Notes: a model not told the origin generated them from the letters alone. A stretch of 64,000 nucleotides of DNA from Dendrolimus kikuchii (GCA_019925095.2 CM034392.1:2735501-2799500); one strand, 5' to 3'. Counted from the stretch's first letter, positions 20,936 through 31,787 are shown. Made by a program: numbers and translations.

Positions 20936-21245
20936 AAGTCGTGGTAGCGTAATAGCTAGGGAACGCGTCCCTAATTCAAAGGGGTTGGGTTCGATCCTGG
21001 CCGGAACGCATGCACCGCTTAGGCAGTTTTCTAACCTAATGTGCATATTGTTACAATTACCACGTGCTAACAACGGTGAAGGAAATACACATTGTGATGC
21101 AACCTGCACATCGAGAAAACCGATGCGTCAAACCTGCCAAGCTGCCGTGGACTAGCGTGGCGGGTATACTGTCCATTCCCGCTAGAATGGGAGGCCCGAC
21201 CCTAGCAGTGGGACATTTAGCGGCTGTTATATTATTTTTTATTGG
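20936..21245 (+). mobile_element. tRNA-derived SINE (SINE B), near full-length
   Basis: The tRNA-like head has an A-box-like TAGCGTAATAGC and a B-box-like GGTTCGATCCTGG. The body follows: AATGTGCATATTG, CAACCTGCACATCGAG, AAACCTGCCAAGC, GGCGGGTATACTG and CAGTGGGACATTTA. It ends in T/A-rich sequence. The layout is that of a Pol III SINE with a 3' region shared with a LINE partner. No protein is encoded. Confidence 0.8.
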
Positions 21246-21772
21246 ATAGAATGGAAGCTTTGAATGGAATGAGGGAGTAAAAGAGATGGGGTAGAGCAGA
21301 TGTGCCCAAACGGTCGAACGCGAGTGCTGTTGCCCTCCATCCCTATAAATATACTTATAGGTACCTGGGCCACGATACACCCTATCTACCTATGACAATC
21401 CTGTGTCACAGATACTTGCAGCCTCTCAAAGTCAATTGATCGGAGTCTAACAATATTGGCAGTTGGCTTTTTTTTTAACTGGTCACATAGTTATAATCAG
21501 AGAACTTTCCGGTTTTAACACATTGATTACACTAACTTTTTTTTTATTTTTTATTATGGAACTAAATGTTTATTTTTGCGTATGACAAATTATACAGAAG
21601 TTCACATAACAATTATTATCCTTAGAACGTACAAGTAAATCAGCTTCGAGACGTTTTTGCTTTTGTAGTAGTATTTGTACATTTACAAGACTTCTAAACT
21701 TGAAATTTAAATTTCTTTGAATTTAGTATTAAAAATTATGTTTAACATTAATATTGATTATTTTAATATACG
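21246..21772. other. No feature recognised
   Basis: AT-rich sequence between a SINE B and repeat G. No coding or repeat signal was found. Confidence 0.4.
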
Positions 21773-22437
21773 GTATGTCTTTCAAGACCATGGGCCATAA
21801 AAATGGCCCGGACTTTTGGGGGGCTTGCGTGGGGCCATGGGAAGGCCAACACGTAGAGGCCCCATGACAAATTTAATGTAAATGTGGCGTGACACTGACC
21901 GGCGATTATCCCTGTCTACACTATATAGTAATGCACCCAAGGACAAGCCCCGGCCAGTGTAGAACTATTGTGGGAAATGAGGACAAAAAGTACCGGGCTA
22001 TTGTGGTGAACTGTTAATGGTACTAGGGGTCTGGGAATATGGGGACTATGGCGTCTGCCCGTCGCAATGTTCAGGGAACATGGAAAAATGGGCAGACAGT
22101 GACTCGCCACTCCCTGCATGGGCCCCAAAAAATGCCATAAAGACAGGGGTATGTGTGTCTAAGAGGTGTAGAGAGGTGGGCTGCAGGTTCACCGAAGCTA
22201 CTTCCGACGTTAGGCCATTTATCACTTCCACCCCTGGAGCTTGAGTCTTAGCTCTAGCGATCTCCACTCCGTGCCAGCTGGTTAAGGCAAGCACGGAGGC
22301 GGGGGCCTTGCCTTGGCCCCCGGAGTCAGGTACGAGGTGTCGCTACTCACCTAAGGCTTCGCCACAAAGCCCCCCTGCGGGAGCCACGAAGCCCTCCTGC
22401 GGGAATTTTAATATTATTATTAATAATAATAATAATG
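21773..22437 (+). mobile_element. Repeat G copy 2, (TAA)n tail
   Basis: Partner of 7972-8528 in reverse orientation. It starts GTATGTCTTTCAAGACC, passes ATGGCGTCTGCCCG and GCCCCCGGAGTCAGG, and continues past the point where copy 1 ends into CCACAAAGCCCCCCTGCGGG and a (TAA)n tail. The tail defines plus as the transcript strand. No clear ORF on that strand. Confidence 0.65.
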
Positions 22438-23135
22438 GTTGCCAGCAGTTCAAGTTTTAGCATCGCTGGGATAGAGATAGATAGAGGTTTATTTGACGCT
22501 TTCGTTGACATGGGCTCCGGCTATGCTTTTATTTCATCTGAAGATAAATCGTTTTAAATTATTAAAAAAAATACATTACATACAAACGAATAAGGTACAG
22601 CTGACCGCAAAGCTTGTAACTCGCTGGAATCTTACCTTTGAAAATTACACAATATTTGATATAGGTGGTATGGGGCGATGGTGGAAATGAGACCTGTGCT
22701 CACCTCGGGCGGAGGTTAGTTACGGTCCGGTGGACTAAGGCCCGTTGCTTAGCAACGCGAGATCTTCCGAATCACACCTACACACACATAGAGAATTTTG
22801 TACAACGTTACGTGTGTACATTTATCGTCTTATTGCGAGAACAACGCGATATATTGGATTGAATAATCAAACCGGCAAGATAAGGTTTTAGCAAGGCGGT
22901 GATCTGTTACAAACGCCTTAGACTGCATACGGCGTGACGTTGGACGCGGCCGACTTTTATTTATTATGAAAATTCATAGTGTTCTTTCTAACGCGATACA
23001 CATACGCTGTGCGCGGCGTTCATACGTTGTAAATTACGTAAGTGCTTAGCTTGAAGATGTGTCCTATACAAGTATTTATTGCTTTGTAATATTTTGCATA
23101 TTTTTTTATAAATGGTCTAAAAATATTATTTTATA
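22438..23135. other. No gene recognised
   Basis: Mixed composition. The open frames at 22493-22862 lack domains. A more GC-rich patch at 22660-22760 has no partner in the window. Confidence 0.35.
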
Positions 23136-23172
23136 CATACATACATAACTTCACGCCAGTTCCCTTGCGGGG
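23136..23172 (-). mobile_element. 37-bp RTE-A insertion with 9-bp TSD
   Basis: The insert is only the family's tail and last codons: CATACATACATAACTTC, then CGCCAGTTCCCTTGCGGGG. TATTTTATA is duplicated at 23127-23135 and 23173-23181. It is the shortest copy in the window and reads as an aborted reverse-transcription event. Confidence 0.85.
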
Positions 23173-23755
23173 TATTTTATAAAAATAATAAATACACATC
23201 GATTGTTATTAATTAGTAAAAAAATGTCTATCTAATTGCCTTTATTATTATTTAATAAGAAAAATGGCAATATACCTTAAAAGTTAAAACGCATACACAC
23301 TAAACATGTCCATGAATTTATAAGTTAATTATTTACATATAAATGTAATTATTTACACATACCTATAATATAGTATTGATGAATTCCTCAATGACAAATT
23401 TCAATAAACATAAAATTATTTGATATTTTTGAATTGTGTAGAATTATTCTTAAACGATATTTAATAATCCAGTTAACATCTCTTGACAGCATCCTACTTA
23501 ATAATATTAGCATTATGTGTAACATTGAAAAAAAAGTGACACGAGTAAATTGTCTAATTGTAACAAAATAATAAATTATTTATAATAATGTATTAATAAG
23601 TTGTATCGAAATTTGTTCGCCAAACATGTAAAAATTATGTCGGTCTAAGTAACATCTTTTACCAATTCCATGTACCATGTTTTTGTATAATAAATTATTT
23701 AATACAACAAAAATATAATCGAATACAATGCAATAAAACTTAACTTATTTGTATT
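23173..23755. other. No feature recognised
   Basis: Very AT-rich, low-complexity intergenic DNA. Confidence 0.45.
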
Positions 23756-23756
23756 G

Positions 23757-24040
23757 TATTCTACTCATAGTCTCTCAAGACTATAAGTAGAATACTGAGC
23801 CTAGATCACCGTCTTCTATGGGTAAGGTGCCCAGAAGGTTGGCTACGTTTCCTCGTTGGATCGCCATACTGATCCGTTGGCCGAGGTAAGCACCAGCCCT
23901 CTGATCACCTGAAGAGCCAATGAGTCGTAACGATAAATTTTGATAGAGGCTCATGGCCTCAGGACCTCACGGTCCAAGCGTCTCGACAGCAAACGGCACT
24001 AACATATAACTCTCATTGAGGGTTGCATATTTGCGCCGCT
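23757..24040 (-). pseudogene. LINE reverse transcriptase C-terminal relic with 3' hairpin
   Basis: The minus strand from about 24005 reads VPFAVETLGP, an in-frame TGA where homologues have Trp, then GPEAMSLYQN, GDQRAGAYLGQRIS, MAIQRGNVANLLGTLP and a stop soon after. This resembles the conserved tail (AIQRGNAAS-LGT type) that follows some arthropod retrotransposon RTs. A hairpin GTATTCTACT...AGTAGAATAC at 23757-23796 lies just past the stop. Only about 80 codons remain and one is nonsense, so it is inactive. The clade is not determined. Confidence 0.6.
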
Positions 24041-24488
24041 TGAGTGATTCAGCTGTTTCCGCCGCCGAACTGGCATTATTTAATTAAGATATACACATAC
24101 ACTATTTTCAAAAATATATAAAAGATACACTAATGTACAAATTTTATAAAAACAACACGCTCAATGCAGTTGCGTTGCGGCTAGCTGCGTCATCACGAGC
24201 GATTGAATAACCGCTGTGACGTCACCGCTTTGAATTGCATAAACGATGTATTACGTCATCGTGTTTACAAAATGCAGTTCTAATGTACTTAACATTTGAT
24301 GAAGTTTTAGACCTTCAAATAATTACGTTCTACCCACTTTCTTGACGCGAAGTTGAAAGTTCCTCTAGCACAACATACCGTTCTTAAGGAAAATAAAGTT
24401 CTTAAAACCTAAACCAAATTAGATTTTTTTTGCCTCATCCTCTATCACTAAATGAAGCAGAGGGTTTTATTTTGTTATGGTTATTTTT
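24041..24488. other. No gene recognised
   Basis: AT-rich. CRE-like TGACGTCA near 24219 and GTTACGTCATCG-like sequences near 24251 occur in a GC-richer patch at 24160-24260, but there is no gene downstream to connect them to. Confidence 0.35.
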
Positions 24489-24925
24489 AACCGACTTCCA
24501 AGACTAGGAGGTTCTCAATTCGCCTGTGTGTGTATGTTACGCGATTTCTCTGTCAATTGTGGAACGATTTTCAAAATTTTCCTTATTCAAAAGAGCATAC
24601 TCCTGAGGTGGTCCGATTGTCGCCAAGTCAGGATCTGATCAGTGGATCCCAGAGAACTCGAGAGGAACCGTTCTTGAAGAGCGCCGAGCGCCAACACTAT
24701 TAGTAAGGCAAACTTTATACGCGTGCCAGTGGTATGAAACAATTTCTACAGGCGCTAAAATTTTAATACTTAATCAAGTAAAAAGTAGAAAATAAATCTA
24801 TATTTTCTACTACATCTTGAAATTGATGCCAAATAAAACTAAAAAACAACAATAAAATTGCAAAATGCACCGACTTCAAGATGTAGAAGACATTTATTTT
24901 TTTTCTGCTTTGTTTGAAGTCGGTT
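24489..24925. mobile_element. MITE F, both ends visible
   Basis: The left end AACCGACTTCCAAGA and the right end TTTGAAGTCGGTT form imperfect terminal inverted repeats. Near the right end an inner hairpin pairs CTACATCTTGAAATTGATGC with GCACCGACTTCAAGATGTAG. There is no transposase, and the length is about 437 bp. A second full-looking copy is at 25878-26275. Confidence 0.65.
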
Positions 24926-25016
24926 TTGTTTTTATGTCTTTTCTTTTTCTTTCACACACTTTTGACTGTAAAAATCTTAAATGAGCTCCCAGCAGAGGTT
25001 TTCCCTCCCATTATGG

Positions 25017-25030
25017 GGGGGGGGGGGGGG
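25017..25030 (+). repeat. Poly-G run
   Basis: An uninterrupted run of about 14 G at the truncated edge of a SINE B fragment. It is either a homopolymer expansion or an assembly artefact. Confidence 0.7.
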
Positions 25031-25172
25031 TTGGGAACGCGACGGTCTAAGGCAATTTGGCAGGTTTGACACATCGGTTATCACGATGTGCAGGTTGCAT
25101 CAAGATGTTTTCCTTCTGCGTTATTAGCTCGTGGTAATTGTAACAATATGCACAGTAGGTCAGAAAACTGTG
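25031..25172 (-). mobile_element. SINE B, partial
   Basis: It contains GGCAATTTGGCAGGTTTG, ACATCGGTTATCACGATG and GTAACAATATGCACAGTAGG. It stops in a (TG)n run at 25170-25187, so the tRNA-like head is missing. Confidence 0.7.
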
Positions 25173-25187
25173 TGTGTGTGTGTGTGT

Positions 25188-25877
25188 ATTTTTATCCACT
25201 AAATTACACAAATTATAAAATGTGTATGTACGCATTTCGTATTACACTATTTAGAGGGTAATTGTTAGCACACACACAGTTAATGTCAACTTGTTTCATG
25301 TAAGCAAAGCTGCCATGTACTTTGAAGACTATAATCTATTTTCGAGTCGATATTCACGCGAGCGAAACCACGGGGAAGTTCTAGTAAAATATTAACTTAT
25401 ATTTTCTACGATAAATCTCTTCACAGTATTTCGGAACAGCATTCTCAACTAATAAAAGCAAAGAACATCAAAACTAAACTTTTATATGAGAACGCACTCA
25501 ACAAATCTGAGAGAAAGCATTTATCTCGACTTACTCACAATACTTGTGAACCCAGAGTATACACTCCGTCCTCCGTACATTTATAAAAGAGCTACCTTTA
25601 TGAAAAATAAAATAAATGTAAGTATGAATTGCAAGCCGCGCGCAGGTTTGCTGACGACTACTTACTATTATTGTATATACTTATGTACAATAATAAATTT
25701 ATTGCAACAACTATTTATGTAACCTTTTTTGTCAACCCTACTGACCGTCGACGCGTGACGTCATGAGGCTATCGGCAAACCTTCTGCGCACGGGTAGTAG
25801 GTAAAATTTATTATAAGCAATACATTACTGACAAAAGGGATCTTGAAACAGATCTGGAATTAAAATATGATTGGGTT
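25188..25877. other. No gene recognised
   Basis: AT-rich. Frames at 25486-25722 show no domain. A phrase near 25350-25385 (CACGCGAGCGAAACC) resembles the ends of the short Helitron-like elements at 10383 and 34962 and could be a terminal relic. Confidence 0.4.
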
Positions 25878-26275
25878 TTTAACCGACTTCAAAAAAGCAG
25901 GAGGCTGTCAATTCGTCGTGTATTTTTTTTAAATATGTTCAGCGATAACTTTTTTTAATTCTTAACCAATTTTGATCATTATGTTTGCGTTGGATTCAGT
26001 ACAGCTTCAGAATCGTTTCATACAAATTTCATTGTTGTTGGATAGCCTACGTAACTTGTAAGTGAAAAATAAAAACATTATTGTAAAAAAGCGACTTTAA
26101 AAGTAACTAAAAAAGTAAAAAAAAAAATTACAACTTGAAGTCGGTGCCAAGAAAACGATATAAATAACAACAAAGCATAATATAGTAATTTTAAGTTGTA
26201 CTTGAGACTAACTTCGAGATGTTGTAGAAAGTAATAATTTTTTGGTTTTCAGTCGTTCTTGAAGTTGGTTTTTTC
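25878..26275. mobile_element. MITE F, second copy
   Basis: It starts TTAACCGACTTCAAAAAAGC and AGGAGGCTGTCAATTCG and ends TTCTTGAAGTTGGTTTTTTC. An inner hairpin involves ACAACTTGAAGTCGGTGCC and CTTCGAGATGTTG. Non-coding. Confidence 0.65.
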
Positions 26276-26825
26276 TTACTAGATTTTTTATTATGATTTC
26301 AGGCGTTCATTGTGTAGACAATCATTTAAGCATCTTTAAATATTGTTATCTTTAAATGTGACTAGTAGAGTCGGTTCCAGTAGACCGCGATGTACTCCCC
26401 ATGATCTAACTGAAGATATTTTGAGAAAATCAGGTATAACTCTAAATAACTGTTTTTGTATGAAGAGATTAATTAAAATTGATGAATGAAGTGAAAAACG
26501 TCGGTCAGAATCGCAGCAAATAAATATAAAGTTGTCCTAGATGACGTTAATTGCATTAATAATTGAAACACAATTACTTGTTGCACTTGTTTATTTAACT
26601 GAGCTATGAAATCAATAGAGACACCTATATATTTGTGTGTGTCAAACAATAGTATGCTTAATTAGGCGACAGCGCCATCTATTTTTGTACTGGTTGAACT
26701 ATGTAACTAAATATGGATCTAACTCCGACAATCGTCTCTCCCTACTTCAATGGGAAATAGGGATAACAGTATATGTGTATCGTGTCTAAGCATTATCCGT
26801 GCAGGAGATGAGTAAGATTAGAATT
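26276..26825. other. Mostly unassigned; small LINE scrap
   Basis: At 26365-26455 a stretch GGTTCCAGTAGACCGCGATG resembles the GGTAGACCGCGACGTAG part of the LINE fragment at 63879-64000, so a scrap of the same family is possible. Nothing else was seen. Confidence 0.35.
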
Positions 26826-26940
26826 TCCTGCATTGGGGTGGCCTGTCGTAAGAGGCGGCAAAACATCCCACAGCCATGTGCTAGGGCATTTGCCCGACTG
26901 GTTAGCTACCACCCCTAGGGCCCAAGACGTCTAATATTGT
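26826..26940 (+). mobile_element. SINE C, 3'-truncated
   Basis: TTTCCTGCATTGGGGTGG, CCTGTCGTAAGAGGCGGC and GCATTTGCCCGACTGG are clear. It breaks off after the CTACCACCCC block. Confidence 0.7.
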
Positions 26941-27001
26941 ATCGGCTTAACTTTTATCAATATACCTCTTTTCAAATCTGAAAAATTTATTCAGAATGAC
27001 C

Positions 27002-27245
27002 CCACATGATACTCACCTCATTTCCTGCAACGAGTTTAGCATACACAACGTGATAAACAAGGATGACAATATAGAACAACTGTTAGGGGGAAAAGGACAG
27101 GTATATCTTGTAATGCTCGATATATTCGAAAGATTTGGTTTATGACACGACGTGAACGGTGTCGGCAAACAATTTTCGACAACATATTTTTCTTGTATAA
27201 CCAAATTCATATCTGATATGGTCCATGGAGTTTTTTTTTGGCGGG
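27002..27245 (-). other. Possible degenerate exon, cyclophilin-like scrap
   Basis: The minus strand contains a short run HVVYAKLVAGNEV, encoded at about 27015-27053 and followed by GTGAGT. It resembles the cyclophilin HVVFGKVV-G-DV strand. Another frame on the same strand is open for 65 codons and also reaches GTGAGT, a splice-donor consensus. The similarity is short and the upstream frame has a stop, so it could be chance or a pseudogene. Confidence 0.2.
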
Positions 27246-27364
27246 AATTGAATTGTTGTGTTTTTTTTTAAATCAGCACACATAAGAGCTTTCGTGTGTC
27301 TAGATAGGGAGCTATTATCTTAAATCACTATCGGAGAGTATATAATACAAAATGTATTTATTTT

Positions 27365-27660
27365 CTAGTAGGCCTTGCGGGGTAGGCACCAACAACAAAG
27401 CGCCATTTAGGCTTATTCTTACACACCTCACTTGCTTCTTTGACATCCATAACTCTTGTCATGCACGCTCGTCTGTTCTTAAGGCTGCTGACATCACCTT
27501 CTGCTAGTACACGATCAATTCGATCATGGAAGGTGTGTCGTGGCCTTCCACGACTTCTGCAGCCATCCACTTTTGCATTGTATATCTGTTTAGTCATTCT
27601 TTCATCATGCATTCTTTCCACATGCCCGAACCACCGGAGCATTCCTTTCCTTACCTTTAC
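27365..27660 (-). mobile_element. RTE-A fragment lacking its tail
   Basis: It codes for GMLRWFGHVERMHDERMTKQ to KWRFVVGAYPAR. The (TATG)n tail and final codons are replaced by unrelated sequence at 27358-27370. At the right it passes directly into the LINE F fragment, so the junction may be a deletion or an insertion boundary. Confidence 0.75.
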
Positions 27661-27669
27661 CTTTATTGG

Positions 27670-28195
27670 GATGTCTCAGCCAAATACCAGCTAGCGCTAG
27701 AGTGAATTGAGAGAAGAACCAAGAGGCTGATTGGTAGCGACAAGGCTTCAAAGCCTAGAGCATCGACGCGGGGTTGCTAGTCTATTGGTTTTTTATAGGA
27801 TTCATTTCGGAGAGTGTGCGGTTGAATTGTTCGACCTGATTGTCCCTACACCATTCCATCTTCGGACCACAAGGCGCTCTGGTCTACGCTATCGTTTTAC
27901 AGTGGAAACGCTACCAGTGCGAACTAAACGTTTCGCCTCCACGTTCCTTCTATGTAAGGAAGAGTTGTGGAATGCACTACCAGAGTCCGTGTTTCCTGAA
28001 AAGTACAATCCAGTTATCTTCAAGTCTCGTGTGAATTGTCCACCGACTTTTTGGTCCCAGACGGAAGAAAAGCGCTAGTCCTTGTTGGCTAGCATTATGC
28101 TGAGACTGGGTCCATTTTAGGACTGCTCCCACTTCGACCGCATCATCGTCAGGCAATAGACGCGATCGTGGCCAAACGAAAAACTATTTAATATA
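27670..28195 (+). pseudogene. LINE F reverse transcriptase C-terminal fragment
   Basis: One frame reads [21 protein letters not shown], then CAVELFDLIVP and LWNALPESVFPEKYNPVIFKSRV. This is the conserved C-terminal tail after the RT of a LINE also present at 52012-52500 and 34249-34700. The upstream part (SAKYQLALE) is in another frame with a stop. Poly(A)-like sequence follows at 28185-28205. Confidence 0.7.
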
Positions 28196-28306
28196 AAAAA
28201 AATATATACTACTGGTTTATTATACAATATTACTACTGGGTTTTCTACTTAATAAGTATATTACGTTATACTTAAAAACTATTGTATATGATACATACAT
28301 ATGTGT

Positions 28307-28685
28307 ACTAGTGGTCGCCTAGTAGTCGAAATTCGACCATAATTAATTTAAATTATAAGTTAGAACATTATTAAGGTGCTGTTGTCAAAGACTATACTTC
28401 TATAATCACAGATTTCGCCAAGGCTACACTGTTATTTTGACTTTAAAAATAAACAAAAGAGTATATATGCGTGTGTGTGTCTAATACATGGTAGTGTGTG
28501 TAATGTTTTTTTTTTATTGATTTAATGATTTTTTTCATGCGTAGTTAAAAATAATATTAGCATTTTACACTCCTTTTCTATATAAACTATAAGTGTGCGA
28601 AATTGCATACTCCTTCGTCTGCGTAATTTTCGTAAAAAGGGGTACAAACATTTTTTGCTTCACCTTAATTAATTAATTATATAGA
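28307..28685 (-). mobile_element. Non-autonomous Helitron, near full-length
   Basis: On the plus strand ACTAGTGGTCGCC and GTCGAAATTCGAC (the 3' hairpin) begin the element and TATAGA ends it, followed by T. The internal (GTGT) and ACATGGTAGTGTGTG blocks are intact. Non-coding. Confidence 0.82.
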
Positions 28686-28686
28686 T

Positions 28687-29490
28687 ACTTTAGAATTGTT
28701 TTTCTGTGTAGTTTTATTTTCTAATACCTCTGCTTTGTCTGGGATAATGTTAGTGTTAGTGATTGTATGTCGCAGATGTAAACAAGGGTTAAATGCGTTA
28801 TTTTAGATACAACATTGTTAATGATCCGTCGGGGTCACCATTAATGACGGATCGTTGCAGGAATTAAATGTTGGTATTTGGCAGAGCCATTCCAAAGCTG
28901 AGAACAGTACTACATACATGCTCGTATTTGTGCTTTGTATAGCATTAGCAGCTCTTCAAGTTTTAAGACGATATTCCGTGAGAGCGTGGTAGCTGTAATC
29001 AAGATAATAATTCCAGCATATCCATTTGTCCACCATTGTCTGTCGCATTTTAATTTTTTTTTTCTTTCTTTATTTTTCTAAAATTCTCTCGCTGCCGCCT
29101 ATGCCATGAACACGGTCTTGCCATCGGGCATATTTCACATGCCCGCTCCCGAGCTCGGGGGTGCCGGAATCGCGCAGCTTTCACCCTAATAAAGGTAGGG
29201 ACCCCGGTGATTTTTTTAAAAACTTATGACATTTATATGCCGCAATCCTATTCGCGAAGCCCAACGCTGGGCGAAGTAATGGCCGTTATAAATCAGATTT
29301 AACTTAAAGATATTAAGTATGGTAATTTTATTAAGTTGTAACCCTGTTTAGGTTTGGCCGACGTTAATAATATTTTGGGGTCGAAGGCGACGTCTTATTT
29401 CGAGGTCTTAAGTGATTTAAGGACTGGAGGTGTGGTGGTTATGGATATTCGCGATATAAAATTGGATTTATAGTAAACAAGCATTTGAAA
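28687..29490. other. No gene; GC-rich scrap at 29080-29215
   Basis: At 29085-29215 a GC-rich stretch (CATGCCCGCTCCCGAGC, GGTAGGGACCCCGGTG) may be the 3' end of a GC-rich LINE, but no poly(A)/TSD pair was identified. A small hairpin GATCCGTC/GACGGATC lies at about 28822-28856. Confidence 0.35.
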
Positions 29491-29491
29491 G

Positions 29492-29975
29492 TGGTAGCGT
29501 AATGGCTAGTTCACGCGTCCTCGACTCAAAGAGCGTGGGTTCGTGGGTAGGGTGGAGGAGCGAGATGGAATGCTCCTCCGTCTTAAGGGAAGATCTTCCA
29601 GCGAAGCTAATGTTGTTCCTCGCAGGCCTAGGCCCATCCGTTATAGTTGAGATTTTGTATATATTCTTTGTATGTTTCTGGAAACGTGTGTGACATCAAT
29701 TATTGCACAGCGCCATCTATTGGCGTGTAAGTGTTCCACTACAACCGGAACGCATGCACCACTTAAGCAGTATTCTGACCTAATGTGCATATTATTACAA
29801 TTACTACGTGCTAACAAGGGTGAAGGAAAACATGGTGATGGAACCTGCACATCGAGATAACTTATGTGTGAAACCTGCCAAGCCGCCTTGGACAAGCGTG
29901 GCGGGTATACTGTCCGTTCCCCTATAGCGGGAAGCCCTTGCCCAGCAGTGGGACGTTTATGGGTTGTTATCATAA
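29492..29975 (+). mobile_element. SINE B interrupted by the 212-bp-type module
   Basis: The head (GTGGTAGCGTAATGGCTAG, GTGGGTTCG) ends at about 29541 and the body resumes with ACCGGAACGCATGC at about 29746. The intervening segment is the module also inserted in the Helitron at 3300-3511. A short part of the SINE around the B-box is lost at the junction. Confidence 0.72.
29542..29745 (+). mobile_element. Second copy of the 212-bp-type module
   Basis: From TAGGGTGGAGGAGCGAG to TGTTCCACTACA it follows 3316-3511 with few differences, for example CTCGCAGGCCTAGGCCCAT and TTGCACAGCGCCATCTATTG. The first 16 bases of the other copy are missing and no direct repeat is visible. Confidence 0.65.
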
Positions 29976-30416
29976 GCATTTACCCGCGACCTCATTCGCG
30001 TTAAAAAGGATATGTATGTTAAAAAGTACGCATGTTATAAGCAAAGGTAGAACTAACTATCACAGAGAGCAATAGAATAAAATTGTCACTGTCATTGTCG
30101 TTGCCATGATGGTGTATTTGTTAGTGAATTGCAACTGTGGCGCCAATAAAACGCGGTCGCAGCGCCATCTTTTCAGCTATATTCATCTATCTCTCGGAAA
30201 CAGTACATTTTTCTGAATGGAAGTTACCCTATGTCCGATACTCTTAACAACGTGTATGCAAATTTTGTGATGGTGTGTTGCGTAGTTAAGGCAAGAAAAC
30301 ATCAGAAACATACAAACTGACATTCGCATTTATAATATTAGTTCGGATTTAATAATCTAACTAAAGTTAGCCCGCATGACTGATGATGTTGCATATTACA
30401 TGACGTACATTGTAAT
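29976..30416. other. No gene recognised
   Basis: Unique-looking AT-rich DNA. CGCAGCGCCATCTTTTC near 30160 belongs to the short GCGCCATCT phrase that recurs in the window. Confidence 0.4.
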
Positions 30417-30529
30417 AGTAGATTGTTACACAAGGGATGAAAGTAGCATACTTAGGCACGAGCGTATCGAGGGCGCTAATAGCTCGAGTGCCTAAATAGG
30501 TCTTTCACCCGAGGTTAACACTCTACTTT
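30417..30529. mobile_element. Fold-back MITE, about 113 bp
   Basis: The two halves are imperfect inverted repeats of about 45 bp. AGTAGATTGTTACAC pairs with GTTAACACTCTACT, GGGATGAAAG with CTTTCACCC, and TTAGGCACGAG with CTCGAGTGCCTAA. Almost the whole element is stem, with a small loop around GCGTATCGAGGGCGC. Non-coding. Confidence 0.65.
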
Positions 30530-30832
30530 TTCATTTCGAATATGAGGAAGGTAAATAAAAACTGATTAGTTAAACAAACAACTACTTCTCTAATGAAATT
30601 AGGCGGTAAATCCATATCTAAATCTGATGAACTCTCATTTAATACGTCACATATGAAACATTAAGTTTTTTTTTTTTGTGGCATGTTACCAGCCAGTATT
30701 ACTTTTTTGGCACTAATGATAGTACATATTTAGCTCAAATTTATATAAATAAAGTAATAATTTTGTGAAATTTATTTATAAGTTCAAAATCATGTCGCAA
30801 AATTGTTAATATTTTTTAATTTAAATGTATGC
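30530..30832. other. No feature recognised
   Basis: AT-rich, low-complexity intergenic DNA. Confidence 0.4.
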
Positions 30833-31178
30833 AAGACACAGAAAAGAAAAAACCAACACACATGGCACTAGATAGGACTATATATAAGTATAGATATAAG
30901 GCCAACACTGCACATGCACTTCCTCACAACACCAGCATGTAACAGATACACTCTACATTAGTATAAGTTTAGTATTAAAAATAGGATAAATTAATATAAT
31001 AAGTTAATCTTAAGGTACACCATAACATGTAAATCACTAAATTAATGTCACACGGTAACAAAAATAAACAATAAGCCTGTATGGACTCTAAAATTTTTCA
31101 TAGAAATTAAGTAGTAAAAAAAGGTACGGAACTCGAGTCCGTAGATATGTTAATAATAATTAAAAAATAAAAAAAATA
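30833..31178 (+). mobile_element. Repeat D, second copy
   Basis: It matches the reverse complement of 6225-6560, including GCATGTAACAGATACACTC, TAAGCCTGTATGGACTC and GAACTCGAGTCCGTAG. It then ends in (TTAATAATAA) and A-rich sequence. It is shorter at its 5' side than the 6.5-kb copy, as expected for a 5'-truncated retroposon. Confidence 0.7.
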
Positions 31179-31195
31179 AATTAAGTTAAGTTAAG

Positions 31196-31426
31196 TCGGC
31201 AGACAGACACACATATTGTGTATCCCCAAATTAAGCAAGTTACGCTTGTGTTATGGGTAATATACAACGGACTACTCTGGGGCCGGTCCCAGACACCCAG
31301 ACCATAGTAAATAACGGAGAAAATACGTTTCCGAAATTTACTATACCAGGAATCGAACCCGGAGCCTCTGCGTTGTAGTAAGGTAGGCCGGCAAAGGCTT
31401 AGCCCGCTCAACCACAGAGGCCGTCA
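31196..31426 (-). mobile_element. SINE A, full-length
   Basis: From CGGCAGACAGACACACAT at the 3' side to the tRNA-like head: B-box visible as GGAATCGAACC, A-box as CCGCTCAACCACAG on the plus strand. It ends GGCCGTCA. A clean, little-diverged copy. Confidence 0.85.
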
Positions 31427-31787
31427 AATGTATGCTGTATAAAAAGTTCGGATATGTCACAGTTTTAAAATTTTTTGACAGCAGGGAAAATCGTTCCCTA
31501 GGGACAAAAAGTACTGTTTTTATCTGTGATCAGGTAACTTCAAGCATACTTTCCGAGTGTGTGACATGAAAGAAATATTTTCAACCTTCGCTTACTTATA
31601 TCACAATAGCGCCTTAATCTTAGCAGGTCACAAATATATCCCGAAAAAAAATAACACATCCAGATTCCTAATGAACTTAATTCTAACATAACAACATGCT
31701 TAGTAAAGCTCATTTACTCTGTCTTGTTTTTATTTTATCTTTAAGAAAAACCTTTTTTCTTGGCCCTAACTTGCTTCTATTTAGTAT
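31427..31787. other. No feature recognised
   Basis: AT-rich intergenic DNA. Confidence 0.4.

Noticed and set aside
20936..21010. tRNA gene
   Set aside because: Same argument: it is the tRNA-like head of SINE B, and the B-box is one base short of the consensus.
24210..24260. CRE-like promoter element (TGACGTCA)
   Set aside because: A single 8-bp match with no transcription unit nearby is expected by chance.
25017..25030. G-quadruplex
   Set aside because: A single G homopolymer beside a truncated SINE. A length artefact is at least as likely, and there is no gene to regulate.
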